64,000 nt of DNA, from contig CANGJM010000005.1 of the NCBI GenBank assembly GCA_947454525.1, forward strand, positions 62,001 through 126,000. Reading direction: 5' to 3'. This document shows, piece after piece, positions 18,626 through 27,887 of the stretch. The notes beneath the pieces were generated by a model, which was not told the origin of the DNA, made no database searches, and worked only from the letters and a program-made list of their open reading frames with translations. Within the stretch, counting starts at the first letter, position 1. Every line of letters begins with the position of its first letter. The position numbers were made by a program, and so were the translations under genes. This DNA is from Flavobacteriales bacterium. Lineage in GTDB: Bacteria; Bacteroidota; Bacteroidia; Flavobacteriales_D; Crocinitomicaceae.

Positions 18626-20023
18626 TTATAGCATTGGACCAATAAATTTGGTTTGAATCACTTCGATTTCTTGATGATTACCAAAAATGTGGATTTTAAA
18701 TTTTTTCATTCCATTTTCTAGTGCGTCATTCGGCATCTTTACCACAACGAGCACTTTCGCTTTAGATTCACTTTTTAATACGACTGGCTTACCAACGGTT
18801 TCAATTTGGGCCTTGGAATCATCAATTTCAAAATGAATGTGGTAGCGTTTATGTGTCTTGTTCAACATGCTTACCTCAAAAATATTAGAGACCATTCCAA
18901 GTTCATCTACTTGGAAGGTTGATCCTTTTTGACGTAGTATATTCGTCTCGAATGACTTCCTAGAGATCAATAGAATACTTAGGGTAATGAGAAGTCCAAC
19001 TAACAATATACTATATGCCTTGACGCGTCTGGTCCATTGAAAAGGAGTTCTGTTTTTTATCCCGTTTTCAGAGACAAAGCGTATCAAACCTTTGTCGAGA
19101 CCGACTGCATCCATCATGTGGTCACACGCATCGATACATGCGGTACAATTGACGCACTCTAATTGTGTCCCGTTACGAATATCAATTCCGGTCGGACAAA
19201 CATGCACGCAGTGTCCGCAATCAATACAATCTCCTTTACCAACTGCTTGACGATCTTCGCCTTTGTGAATCTTTGCTCGCTCCTCGCCGCGTACTTCATC
19301 GTAAGCAACGACCATTGTATTTTGATCCAACAAGACTCCTTGTAGGCGACCGTAAGGACAAATCGTTGTGCACACTTGTTCTCTCAAGAAGGCAAATACA
19401 CCATAAAATACATACGTAAAAATGATGATGGCAATCAGTCCACCGAGGTGTTTACCAAGTGGGTCTGTTTGGATGTGCCAAAGCGAATCAGATCCAATGA
19501 TGTACGCCAAAAATGTATTGGCGATGAAGAAAGAAATCCACCAGAATATCACATGTTTAAGAGTCCGTTTGATTACTTTCTCTCTTGTCCATGGACTTTT
19601 TTCAAGACGCTTTTGTTCGGTCCAATCTCCGTCGATCCAGTATTCAATGCGACGAAATAGCATCTCCATGAAAATGGTCTGTGGACATACCCATCCGCAG
19701 AACAAGCGTCCAAAGATGATGGTAAAGAAAATAACGAAGACAACACCGACAATCACCAAAATGGCAAAAAGGTACATGTCCTGAGGCCAAAATACTTGTC
19801 CAAAGATCACGAATTTACGGTGAATGATGTCCAATAAAAGAAAGGGTTCAGAACCAATTCGAATGTGTGGTCCACCAAAAAGCAATGCGAGCAAGAAGTA
19901 ACTTAGGATCTTACGTTTCTTATAGTAGGATCCAGAAGGTTTCTTAGGGAAAATCCAAATGCGTCTACCTTTTTCATTCACTGTCGCAATCCGGTCACGG
20001 AAAGCTTCATCCTGCTCACTCAT
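18626..20023 (-). CDS. ccoG: Cytochrome c oxidase accessory protein CcoG
   Basis: 465 residues. Motifs in order are FGRLFCGWVCPQTIFMEMLFRRIEYW, CTTICPYGRLQGVLLD, and a ferredoxin-like pair CIDCGHCVHVCPTGID and CVNCTACIDACDHMMD, with four or five membrane helices and a C-terminal Ig-like periplasmic domain. CcoG is a polyferredoxin-type membrane protein implicated in reducing copper for the cbb3 assembly chain. The gene lies between ccoP and ccoH. All cluster-binding cysteines are intact. Confidence 0.95.
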   Translation of the reverse strand: MSEQDEAFRDRIATVNEKGRRIWIFPKKPSGSYYKKRKILSYFLLALLFGGPHIRIGSEPFLLLDIIHRKFVIFGQVFWPQDMYLFAILVIVGVVFVIFFTIIFGRLFCGWVCPQTIFMEMLFRRIEYWIDGDWTEQKRLEKSPWTREKVIKRTLKHVIFWWISFFIANTFLAYIIGSDSLWHIQTDPLGKHLGGLIAIIIFTYVFYGVFAFLREQVCTTICPYGRLQGVLLDQNTMVVAYDEVRGEERAKIHKGEDRQAVGKGDCIDCGHCVHVCPTGIDIRNGTQLECVNCTACIDACDHMMDAVGLDKGLIRFVSENGIKNRTPFQWTRRVKAYSILLVGLLITLSILLISRKSFETNILRQKGSTFQVDELGMVSNIFEVSMLNKTHKRYHIHFEIDDSKAQIETVGKPVVLKSESKAKVLVVVKMPNDALENGMKKFKIHIFGNHQEIEVIQTKFIGPML

Positions 20024-20037
20024 ATTATTGGATTTAC

Positions 20038-21462
20038 TTATTTCTTAATGATGTCACCTTGTGCTGGTTTTCCGTTCGCAACTTCTTTTAAAGACAGGAC
20101 ATAGGATGCTACTTGTTGAATTTGAATTGGATTCAATAGGGCATCGTGTGTAGGCATTCCATTTGGACGACCAAGTTTGATGGTGGCGAATACTTCTTTA
20201 ATATCGTAACCGTAAATCCAGTTTTTGTCAGTGAGGTTTGGACCAACATCTCCAGATCCATCTGCTTTATGACACGTAACACAATTCACTCCAAAGGCCA
20301 CTTTTCCAGCTGCTAAATCCGCACTTCCCGTCATTAAAGTAGCATTCGTTTCATCCACGTTCATGGCCATTTTCTCACGATAAGCTGCAATTTCCCTTTC
20401 TGCTTTCGCCATTTCTTTTTTGTAGGCTTTCTCTTGTAAATCGGAGGTTCCTAAAACATGGTAGTTGATGATGTAGATGAAGGCAAATACAATCGTTGCG
20501 AAAAATCCCCACACCCACCAAGGAGGAAGGTTATTATCCAATTCACGAATGCCATCGTATTCATGATCCATTAAAATGGTATGTTCTTCTTCAATAGGAA
20601 CAGCATCGGTTAAAATTGCATTTACTTTTTTAAACGTCTCCGCAACAATGGGAACTTGATCTACTTCCTCTTTTTTCGGACGAACCATAGCGACCATTTG
20701 ATAAAACAGGTGGCGTAAGTAAAGAACGACAATTAATAAAATGATGTTCACCGCTAATAAGGCGTACAAATCGGTATTTTCAACTTGCAACCATGGCATT
20801 CCTTTTTCCGCTTCTCCTGCTTGCATGAAGTTTAGCGCGTAGCTTTGATTGCTACTGAATAAAGATCCGGTGGTGATCACGATGATGAGTAGCTTCGATT
20901 TGTCACTCATTTCTGCCACTTTTGTTCGGAAATAGTCAGATTTCACATACGTCATGATTGCACCTGCCAATACGATGATGATCAAAATGAGAATGACCAT
21001 TAGGAAAATCATCCAATTGAACATGGATAGATTCGCAACATAATCTGGCTTTGTTACGGAGCCAACAGCTGACGTTGCAGTGGTGTCGCTCGGAGTTGTA
21101 GTTACAACCGGCGGAGCATCCACAAACGTTAGAATAGCATCGATTTCTTCTTTAGAAACGGTCTGAGGCGGCATGGCAGTTGGACTAAATCCAGAGACTT
21201 CTTTCGCTCGGGCACTTTTCCCGGAAGCAATCAATGCAGAAGAATTCGTCACCCAATCATAAATCAGATCACCTTCACCGGCATCGATCCATTTTTGTTT
21301 GGCACCTTGAAGTTTTGGACCTGTTGAGTTTTTGTCCACCATGTGACATGTATTACAACGGGACTTAAATAATTGTCCACCATCAGCGGCATAGATTTTT
21401 CCCTGCGCGACCAAGCTGATTAAAAGCGCAACGAACGTTAGTTGTGTGAATTTAATTTTCAT
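20038..21462 (-). CDS. ccoP: CcoP-type cbb3 oxidase subunit III with an extra N-terminal cytochrome c domain
   Basis: 474 residues with two CxxCH haem sites, one at each end. Residues 1-25 are a signal peptide. Residues 26 to about 115 form a cytochrome c domain (CNTCH at Cys36-His40, with AMPPQ as likely Met ligand), followed by a membrane helix near 145-171. A second signal-like hydrophobic stretch (SKLLIIVITTGSLFSSNQSYA) and further helices (DLYALLAVNIILLIVVLYL, WWVWGFFATIVFAFIYII) lead to the usual CcoP cytochrome domain (CVTCH at 394-398). The layout looks like a separate membrane cytochrome c fused in frame to a Bacteroidota CcoP. It overlaps the end of ccoQ by 11 nt. Confidence 0.88.
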   Translation of the reverse strand: MKIKFTQLTFVALLISLVAQGKIYAADGGQLFKSRCNTCHMVDKNSTGPKLQGAKQKWIDAGEGDLIYDWVTNSSALIASGKSARAKEVSGFSPTAMPPQTVSKEEIDAILTFVDAPPVVTTTPSDTTATSAVGSVTKPDYVANLSMFNWMIFLMVILILIIIVLAGAIMTYVKSDYFRTKVAEMSDKSKLLIIVITTGSLFSSNQSYALNFMQAGEAEKGMPWLQVENTDLYALLAVNIILLIVVLYLRHLFYQMVAMVRPKKEEVDQVPIVAETFKKVNAILTDAVPIEEEHTILMDHEYDGIRELDNNLPPWWVWGFFATIVFAFIYIINYHVLGTSDLQEKAYKKEMAKAEREIAAYREKMAMNVDETNATLMTGSADLAAGKVAFGVNCVTCHKADGSGDVGPNLTDKNWIYGYDIKEVFATIKLGRPNGMPTHDALLNPIQIQQVASYVLSLKEVANGKPAQGDIIKK

Positions 21463-21658
21463 GATGTGTTTGATTTGTGTTCGTACTCTCTTCTAGATCT
21501 AAAGGCATTGCACTCATTTCTGTCACTCTGTTTTTCGACATTTTTATGACATACCATAACATTACCGCAAAGAATAGGGTAAACATGATCAGCGAAATCA
21601 AAGGGTAAATCTCGACACCGAGCATGCCCGTAAGGTTGTGTTTGATGAATCTTAACAT
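21452..21658 (-). CDS. ccoQ: CcoQ-like small cbb3 oxidase subunit
   Basis: 68 residues with one membrane helix (about 17-39, EIYPLISLIMFTLFFAVMLWYVI) and a polar C-terminal tail rich in acidic residues and His. Its identity rests on size, topology and position between ccoNO and ccoP. It starts 5 nt after ccoNO and its end overlaps ccoP by 11 nt. CcoQ-type subunits stabilise the cbb3 complex. Confidence 0.8.
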   Translation of the reverse strand: MLRFIKHNLTGMLGVEIYPLISLIMFTLFFAVMLWYVIKMSKNRVTEMSAMPLDLEESTNTNQTHHEN

Positions 21659-21663
21659 GTCGT

Positions 21664-23838
21664 TTATTTCGTAGGTTTCACTTTCACATCTGTTCCAAGT
21701 CGTTGCAAGTAGGCAATAATCGCAATGATGTCCTTCTGCTCGATTTCTTTGATTAAATCGTTTTTATTTCGTCCTTTCAACGCAATTTGATTGGATGTAT
21801 TTACGATGTCTACAGCAATGAGATGGGCTTGAGCGTGCAGGTCCTTTTTCGCTTTCTTGTCGTAACCTTCGGGATATGGAACACCTAAAGTTTGCATAGC
21901 ACGGATTTTTGCACCGATGTTTTCAATGTCCATATCGTCCTCACGCATCCACGGATATGCAGGCATGATAGATCCTGGAGTAATTACTTTTGGACGAATC
22001 ATGTGATTAAAGTGCCAAAGGTTCCCGCGAACGCCTCCTTCACGTGCCAAATCTGGTCCCGTTCGTTTAGAACCCCATTGGAATGGATGATCGTAAACGA
22101 ATTCACCGGATTTGGAATAAGCTCCGTAACGAACCGTTTCAAAACGTAGGGGACGAATCAACTGTGAGTGACAGTTGTAACAACCTTCACGGATGTAAAT
22201 ATCGCGTCCATACAATTCAAGTGGTGTGTATGGTTTCACACTTTTAATGGTTGGAACATTGCTTTTTACAATCATGGTTGGAATAATCTCCACAATTCCA
22301 CCAATAGCCACAATCACCAAACTAAGGATCATGAATTGAATTGGCTTGCGCTCGATGACTTTGTGCCAGTATTCTCCTTTCGTGTTCACATGTAGTTCTT
22401 TGGTCACCACTGCTTCTGTTTCTTCATTGGCAACTAATTTTCCGGATTTTGCTGTCTTTACTAAGTTGTAGAACATCAAGATTGCTCCACTGAGGTACAA
22501 CAATCCACCAATAGATCGCAAGTAGAAGAATGGTTTCATTTCAATGACAGTGTCGACAAAGTTGTTAGCCAATGTTCCGTCCGGTTTGAATTCTTGCCAC
22601 ATTAATCCTTGCATGAATCCGGCGATGTACATGGGAATCGCATAAAGAATGATTCCTAATGTTGCAATCCAGAAATGTTGGTTTGCCATTTTCGTTGAAT
22701 ACAATTTTGTGTTGTACAAACGAGGGAACAGCCAATACAACATACCGAAGGTTAACATCCCGTTCCATCCTAGTCCACCAATGTGAACGTGAGCGATGGT
22801 CCAGTCGGTAAAGTGAGAAATGACATTGATGTTTTTCAAAGAAAGCAATGGTCCTTCAAAGGTTGACATCCCATAACATGTTAATGCAACCACCATGAAT
22901 TTCAACAAGATATCATCTCGGACACGGTCCCAAGCTCCTCTTAAGGTGAGTAATCCATTCAACATTCCACCCCAAGATGGAGCAATTAACATGACAGAAA
23001 AGACCACTCCTAAACTTTGCGCCCAATCCGGAAGGGTAGAGTACAATAAATGGTGTGGTCCTGCCCAGATGTACAAGAAAATGAGGGCCCAGAAGTGAAT
23101 AATAGATAAACGGTAAGAATAAACTGGACGATTCGCAGCTTTCGGAACGAAGTAATACATCAATCCCAAATATGGAGTGGTTAAGAAGAAGGCAACAGCA
23201 TTGTGTCCATACCACCATTGAACCAAGGCATCTTGAACGCCAGCGTACCAGGAGTAACTTTTCAAGAAAGAAACAGGTAATTCAAATGAGTTGAAGATAT
23301 GCAACATCGCAACGGTTACGAACGTGGCAATGTAGAACCAAATGGCAACGTAAAGGTGTTTCACACGGCGAACCATGATTGTCGCGAACATGTTCCATCC
23401 CCAAACTACCCAAATTCCAGCAATCATGATGTCAATCCACCATTCTAACTCTGCATATTCTTTTCCAGTGGTAATTCCGAATGGTAATGTTGCTACAGCG
23501 CAAACGATGATTGTTTGCCATCCCCAGAAATGAATTTTACTCAATTTATCACTCCATAATCTGGTTTTTAACAAGCGCTGTAAGGAATAGTAAATCCCCA
23601 TGAACATTCCATTTCCAACAAAGGCAAAGATGACGGCATTCGTGTGAAGTGGACGCAAACGACCAAAAGTCAAATACTTAAATCCTAAATAGTCATTGAA
23701 AAATTCCGGAAATGCTAACTGTAGTGCGGCGATTAATCCAACCAACATTCCAGTTATGCCCCAAATAACGGTGGCGTAGGCAAAATTCCGAACGATTCGG
23801 TTGTCGTAACTAAACTTTTCTGCTTCCATATTACTCAT
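21664..23838 (-). CDS. ccoNO: Fused cbb3 cytochrome c oxidase subunits I and II (CcoN-CcoO)
   Basis: 724 residues. Residues 1 to about 480 are CcoN, the catalytic subunit with twelve or so helices. Haem ligand His65 is in RPLHTNAV, copper/haem residues lie in QWWYGHNAVAFFLTTPYLG, and the paired histidines in WTIAHVHIGGLGWNG. After a linker and one helix, the CcoO part has the haem site CYNCH (Cys553-His557), RFETVRYG and the Met-ligand block SIMPAYPWM. The enzyme is a high-affinity, proton-pumping terminal oxidase for low oxygen. The CcoN-CcoO fusion is known in Bacteroidota. The start overlaps the ccoS stop by 8 nt. Confidence 0.97.
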   Translation of the reverse strand: MSNMEAEKFSYDNRIVRNFAYATVIWGITGMLVGLIAALQLAFPEFFNDYLGFKYLTFGRLRPLHTNAVIFAFVGNGMFMGIYYSLQRLLKTRLWSDKLSKIHFWGWQTIIVCAVATLPFGITTGKEYAELEWWIDIMIAGIWVVWGWNMFATIMVRRVKHLYVAIWFYIATFVTVAMLHIFNSFELPVSFLKSYSWYAGVQDALVQWWYGHNAVAFFLTTPYLGLMYYFVPKAANRPVYSYRLSIIHFWALIFLYIWAGPHHLLYSTLPDWAQSLGVVFSVMLIAPSWGGMLNGLLTLRGAWDRVRDDILLKFMVVALTCYGMSTFEGPLLSLKNINVISHFTDWTIAHVHIGGLGWNGMLTFGMLYWLFPRLYNTKLYSTKMANQHFWIATLGIILYAIPMYIAGFMQGLMWQEFKPDGTLANNFVDTVIEMKPFFYLRSIGGLLYLSGAILMFYNLVKTAKSGKLVANEETEAVVTKELHVNTKGEYWHKVIERKPIQFMILSLVIVAIGGIVEIIPTMIVKSNVPTIKSVKPYTPLELYGRDIYIREGCYNCHSQLIRPLRFETVRYGAYSKSGEFVYDHPFQWGSKRTGPDLAREGGVRGNLWHFNHMIRPKVITPGSIMPAYPWMREDDMDIENIGAKIRAMQTLGVPYPEGYDKKAKKDLHAQAHLIAVDIVNTSNQIALKGRNKNDLIKEIEQKDIIAIIAYLQRLGTDVKVKPTK

Positions 23839-23989
23839 CTTTTAATTTTGGTTCGTCTTCAAAGAGCATGCGCACTGATGGTGTATAGTCATCGTCAAAC
23901 TGTCCATTTTTTGTTGCCCATAAAAAGAAAAGCAAGAAAAAGGCAGCAATACAAAGGCTTACAATTAACATCAGATAGATCATTCCCAT
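23831..23989 (-). CDS. ccoS: CcoS/FixS cbb3 oxidase assembly protein
   Basis: About 52 residues from the ATG at 23989. A second in-frame ATG lies at 23983, and a longer TTG-started frame to 24070 is not credible. MGMIYLMLIVSLCIAAFFLLFFLWATKNGQ is the typical CcoS opening, with one helix followed by NGQFDD and an acidic tail. It is needed with CcoI for copper delivery to the oxidase. A near-consensus promoter box (GACCTTTG, 23994-24001) ends 4 nt before the ATG, and 73 nt separate it from ccoI, so it may head its own transcript. Confidence 0.88.
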   Translation of the reverse strand: MGMIYLMLIVSLCIAAFFLLFFLWATKNGQFDDDYTPSVRMLFEDEPKLKDE

Positions 23990-24062
23990 GATGCAAAGGT
24001 CCAAAAAGGTGCAACGAATAAGTATGATGTAGGTGTTTGAAAAAAACTGATTTATATCATGT

Positions 24063-26417
24063 TTATTCAATACCTCGCCAGTACTTGAAATGAATCAAGC
24101 TGGAACTGAGAAAGACCACGGTTATCGAACTAAGTGGCATCAAGATGGCAGCGACGATCGGTGCAAGGGATGCAGAAATGGCGAAGGAGAGTCCGATTAA
24201 ATTGTAAGTGATGGAAAATCCAAGGCATACTTTTAAAACGACTTTTGCGTACTGGGAAACTTGGAAAAATCGAGGGAGCAAATGGATGTGCTTCGCATCT
24301 AATATGGCATCAGAAGATGGCGTGAATCGAAACATGTCCTCGGATAATGCAATGCCGACATTCGCTGTTCCTAGCGCTCCAACATCGTTAAGTCCGTCAC
24401 CCAACATCAGTACTTTTTCACCAAGTTTCTGTCTATGTGCGATAAATGCTGCCTTGTCCTTTGGTTCCTGTTTGAAAAAACACTGTTCCGCTTGGAATCC
24501 AAGTGACATGAGCTCGGGTAAGTCTTTTTCGTCATCTCCAGATAGGACAAAAATGCGTTTATCGGTTAATTGTGACAATACGCTTGAAACCGATGAACGA
24601 AAGGTGCTTCTGATGTGAATTTCTTGTACGACTTTTCCGTCTTCAGCAAACAATACCCTTCCGTTTTCTGTGGAAGAAGAAACATTACCCACAAATTTGG
24701 AATTTCCCAATTGATAGGTTTTCCCTTTGTACGTTGCTTCTATGCCTTTTCCTTTGTGTTCGATGAAATGCGTCAGTTGAATGTCTGGCTGTTTATCTCT
24801 TAACTGTTGATGAATTCGTTTGGACGATGGATGTGTGGAGTGACTGGATAGCTCGCTCAAAATGCACCATAATTCTTCAGGCATGTTCACATCCGAAAAT
24901 TCGACTTGATTGGCCATTGGATCCGTTAAGGTGCCTGTTTTGTCGAAAATAACCGTCGTGATTTCACTGAGTGCCTCGACGACTGTTGTGTTTTTTAGGT
25001 ATAATCCATTTTTACCAAGAATACTCAAGGTGTTTCCCAACGTAAAGGGACTCGATAAGGCAAGGGCGCAGGGACAAGCCACAATTAAAATGGAAACGAT
25101 AACCGTCATTATTTTACTTGGATCGATGAACGCCCAAACGATACCTGAAACGACTGCTACGATGATTAAAACGACTAAGAAGTAGCGTGAAATTCGGTCT
25201 TGGTATCGTTCGAGTGTGTTGGATTCTTTTTTATCCTTGGTTTCGTTCCACAATTGCGTTAAATGACTGCGGTTCGTTTCTGATTTAACAGTCAATTCGA
25301 TGCTCATGCCGATTAATTTTCCTCCAGCATAGATTAAATCCCCTTTTTTCTTTTTGACTAATGCCGATTCTCCGGTTACAAAGCTGAAGTCCAGCTGTGC
25401 TTCATCCGATATCAAAACACTATCACATGGAATGATTTCTTCATTTCTGACCTGAATCCGATCTCCTTCTTTGAGTTGCTCGATGGGAATAATTTCTGTT
25501 CCTTTGTCTGATAAACGATGAATCGCCACTGGAAAATACGACGAATAATCCCGGTCAAATGAAAGGGATTGGTAGGTTCTGTTTTGAAACCATTTCCCAA
25601 TTAACAGGAAGAAAATGAATCCGGCAAAGCTATCCATATAGCCAGGTCCTTGCTGAGTAAAAATCTGATAGGTGCTTTGTGCGTATAGTGCGAGAATTCC
25701 TAAGGTAATGGGGACATCTAAATTGATGCTTCGACTTCGAACGGCTTTATAGGCGGACACATAGTATTCGTTAGCGGAATAAAGAAATACCGGTAAAGAA
25801 ACGATGAAGGACAGATACGCCGTAAAATTTCGGAAAGATAAATTGTCCAGCGTGATGCCAAAATAATCTGGGGCACTCCACAACATGATGCTACCAAATG
25901 CAAATCCAGCGAGACCAATTTTTAATAAAAATGATTTTTGAACGCCTTTCACTTCTGTTTTTCGTCCAAAATCAGGTTCGTATCCAATGAATTGCAGTAA
26001 ATCGGCAATTTCAGAAAGTGTGATGGAATTTCGGTCAAAAACAATCGTCGCCTCCTTTTTGGCGAAATGAACCTGAGAAGTGAGGACGTTTTCATTGATT
26101 TTGGAAAGATTCTCTAGCAGGTAAATACACGAAGAACAATGAATGCTTGGCAAGGATAATTTTACACGGGCAATTTTTTCATCTTCGTATTGTATGTAGC
26201 GTGCGCGAATTTCAGGGATGTCTAAAAATTGGAATTTATCGCTGCGTCCTCGGTTTGGTTTGATTCCTGGCGTCTTCTCAAATTGGTAAAAATCCTTCAG
26301 GGAATTCGAATTCAACAGCGAATATACATTGGCGCAACCTTGGCAACAAAATTCCTTTTGATCGAGTAGGATGGAAGGGCTTGGAAGAACATCTCCACAG
26401 TGATAGCAATTTTCCAT
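24063..26417 (-). CDS. ccoI: Copper-translocating P-type ATPase CcoI/FixI
   Basis: 784 residues. An N-terminal cysteine-rich region (CYHCGDVLP, FCCQGC) of the CcoI/FixI type is followed by a heavy-metal domain with CSSCIYLLE. The P-type core has TGESALVKKKKGD, the metal-transport motif CPCALALSSP (Cys448-Pro-Cys450), the phosphorylation site DKTGTLTDP (Asp492) and GDGLNDVGALGTANVGIAL. It exports or delivers copper for cbb3 assembly. It starts 2 nt after the hemN stop, which suggests a hemN-ccoI transcript. Confidence 0.95.
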   Translation of the reverse strand: MENCYHCGDVLPSPSILLDQKEFCCQGCANVYSLLNSNSLKDFYQFEKTPGIKPNRGRSDKFQFLDIPEIRARYIQYEDEKIARVKLSLPSIHCSSCIYLLENLSKINENVLTSQVHFAKKEATIVFDRNSITLSEIADLLQFIGYEPDFGRKTEVKGVQKSFLLKIGLAGFAFGSIMLWSAPDYFGITLDNLSFRNFTAYLSFIVSLPVFLYSANEYYVSAYKAVRSRSINLDVPITLGILALYAQSTYQIFTQQGPGYMDSFAGFIFFLLIGKWFQNRTYQSLSFDRDYSSYFPVAIHRLSDKGTEIIPIEQLKEGDRIQVRNEEIIPCDSVLISDEAQLDFSFVTGESALVKKKKGDLIYAGGKLIGMSIELTVKSETNRSHLTQLWNETKDKKESNTLERYQDRISRYFLVVLIIVAVVSGIVWAFIDPSKIMTVIVSILIVACPCALALSSPFTLGNTLSILGKNGLYLKNTTVVEALSEITTVIFDKTGTLTDPMANQVEFSDVNMPEELWCILSELSSHSTHPSSKRIHQQLRDKQPDIQLTHFIEHKGKGIEATYKGKTYQLGNSKFVGNVSSSTENGRVLFAEDGKVVQEIHIRSTFRSSVSSVLSQLTDKRIFVLSGDDEKDLPELMSLGFQAEQCFFKQEPKDKAAFIAHRQKLGEKVLMLGDGLNDVGALGTANVGIALSEDMFRFTPSSDAILDAKHIHLLPRFFQVSQYAKVVLKVCLGFSITYNLIGLSFAISASLAPIVAAILMPLSSITVVFLSSSLIHFKYWRGIE

Positions 26418-26419
26418 AA

Positions 26420-27787
26420 TTAGATGGTTGCTGAAAATAAAGGTTTACCGCCTTGGTAGTTATGTAAATCCAAGTCGAACGCCATGCAGATATTCCGAAC
26501 AAACGGATATCCTTGTTCCGTTACGGTGACATTTGATTCATTGACGGTCACAAGTCCATCTTCGACCAATGGCATTAACTTTTTGCGAATAAACTCATGT
26601 GTATCGGTATGTTTAGATCCTGTGTTAAACGTTGTTTTGAAATGACACATCAAATCCAAAATGTACCCACGGATTTCTAATTCTAATTCATTGAGTAGGT
26701 GTCCGCGGAAAACTGCTAATTCTCCACGGTTGATTTGATTTTGGTACGATTCGACCGTTTTGTCATTTTGAGCGAAGCCGGTCCAGCTATCCGAAATCGC
26801 GGACATACCAAGTCCGAGCAAGAACTTCGTTGTTTGCGTTGTATATCCCATAAAATTGCGGTGCAAACGTTTTTCATGAAATGCTTGTGCCAATTTATCG
26901 CTTGGTAAGGCGAAATGGTCCATGCCGATGGCTACGTATCCACTGGAGAGCAACTTTTCACAAGCCAACTCATACAGCGCGCGTTTTTCACTATCCTGAG
27001 GTAAATCTAGTTCATTGTATCCACGTTGTCCTGTACCTTTAATCCATGGGACATGCGCATAGCCATAAAGTGCAATGCGTTCGGGATATAATTGAATGGT
27101 GTAATCGATGGTTTGCTCAAATCCTTCCAAACTTTGATGAGGCAAACCGTATACTAAGTCGTGGTTGATGGATACATAACCTATTCTTTTCGAATGCGCA
27201 TGTACTTCTTGAATTTCTTCGAAGGTTTGCATGCGATGAATCGCTTTTTGCACTTTGGGATTGTAATCCTGAATACCAAAGCTCACGCGTCGAAAACCAA
27301 AATCATAGAGCGTTTGCAAATGCAATTCGCTGGTGGAATTCGGATGTGCTTCGAAACTTAAATCGCAGACTTGTGGGTCAATTTGATCCATTTGAAAAAT
27401 TCCCTTCAACAATCGAATTAACTCAGATGGATGAAAAAAGGTTGGTGTCCCACCGCCGAAATGCAATTCAGAAATTCGAATGTCTTTTGGTAAGTGTTTT
27501 TTGTACAGTTGCCATTCCCTTAAAACCGCATCGATGTATGGTGTTTCCACTTCATGATTTTTTGTGATGCGCTTATGGCAACCGCAAAACGTACACAGGG
27601 ACTCGCAAAAAGGTAAATGGATGTAAATGCCAATTGACGCATCTGGGAAATTGTGGAATGCAGAATCAAGTTCTGTTAACCATTCACCTGAATTCAGTTG
27701 GTCTTTTTTCCAAAATGGGACTGTTGGATAGGAAGTATACCGTGGTCCGGGAACATTGTATTTTTGAATTAACTGTTTGGCATCCAT
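26420..27787 (-). CDS. hemN: Oxygen-independent coproporphyrinogen III oxidase
   Basis: 455 residues from the ATG at 27787 (MDAKQLIQKYNVPGPRYTSY, the usual HemN opening). An upstream in-frame ATG at 27835 would add 16 residues lying across the promoter. The radical-SAM cluster ligands are Cys61, Cys65 and Cys68 in CESLCTFCGC, followed by LHFGGGTPTFF and the C-terminal HemN domain. It decarboxylates coproporphyrinogen III without oxygen, matching the low-oxygen oxidase genes downstream. It is divergent from the FNR-like regulator gene, with 100 nt between the starts. Confidence 0.95.
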   Translation of the reverse strand: MDAKQLIQKYNVPGPRYTSYPTVPFWKKDQLNSGEWLTELDSAFHNFPDASIGIYIHLPFCESLCTFCGCHKRITKNHEVETPYIDAVLREWQLYKKHLPKDIRISELHFGGGTPTFFHPSELIRLLKGIFQMDQIDPQVCDLSFEAHPNSTSELHLQTLYDFGFRRVSFGIQDYNPKVQKAIHRMQTFEEIQEVHAHSKRIGYVSINHDLVYGLPHQSLEGFEQTIDYTIQLYPERIALYGYAHVPWIKGTGQRGYNELDLPQDSEKRALYELACEKLLSSGYVAIGMDHFALPSDKLAQAFHEKRLHRNFMGYTTQTTKFLLGLGMSAISDSWTGFAQNDKTVESYQNQINRGELAVFRGHLLNELELEIRGYILDLMCHFKTTFNTGSKHTDTHEFIRKKLMPLVEDGLVTVNESNVTVTEQGYPFVRNICMAFDLDLHNYQGGKPLFSATI

Positions 27788-27791
27788 AGGA

Positions 27792-27799
27792 CAAAAGTA
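27792..27799 (-). promoter_or_regulatory. Putative -7 promoter box of hemN
   Basis: TACTTTTG on the minus strand is a perfect TANNTTTG and ends 4 nt before the hemN ATG. No convincing -33 TTTG is present, which would be consistent with an activator-dependent promoter. The FNR-like regulator is encoded divergently. Confidence 0.4.
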
Positions 27800-27836
27800 A
27801 AGGCTCCATATTGTTGAAAAAATGACCTTTATCATA

Positions 27837-27868
27837 TTTCAAAAAACCGATTAAAATCCGTACATTTG
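27837..27868 (+). promoter_or_regulatory. Putative promoter of the FNR-like regulator gene
   Basis: TTTC at 27837-27840, then 20 nt, then TACATTTG at 27861-27868, a perfect -7 box with the spacing typical of Bacteroidota promoters. It ends 19 nt before the ATG at 27888. Confidence 0.5.
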
Positions 27869-27887
27869 ATAGACAAAATCCAAGGAA

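Noticed and set aside
23990..24070. A 79-residue version of CcoS starting with TTG at 24070
   Set aside because: The added residues are unlike CcoS and would overlap ccoI. The ATG at 23989 gives the normal 52-residue protein.
27811..27826. A possible FNR-box in the hemN/FNR-like gene gap
   Set aside because: TTGTTGAAAAAATGAC is not a match to TTGAT-N4-ATCAA, and the half-sites are not symmetric.
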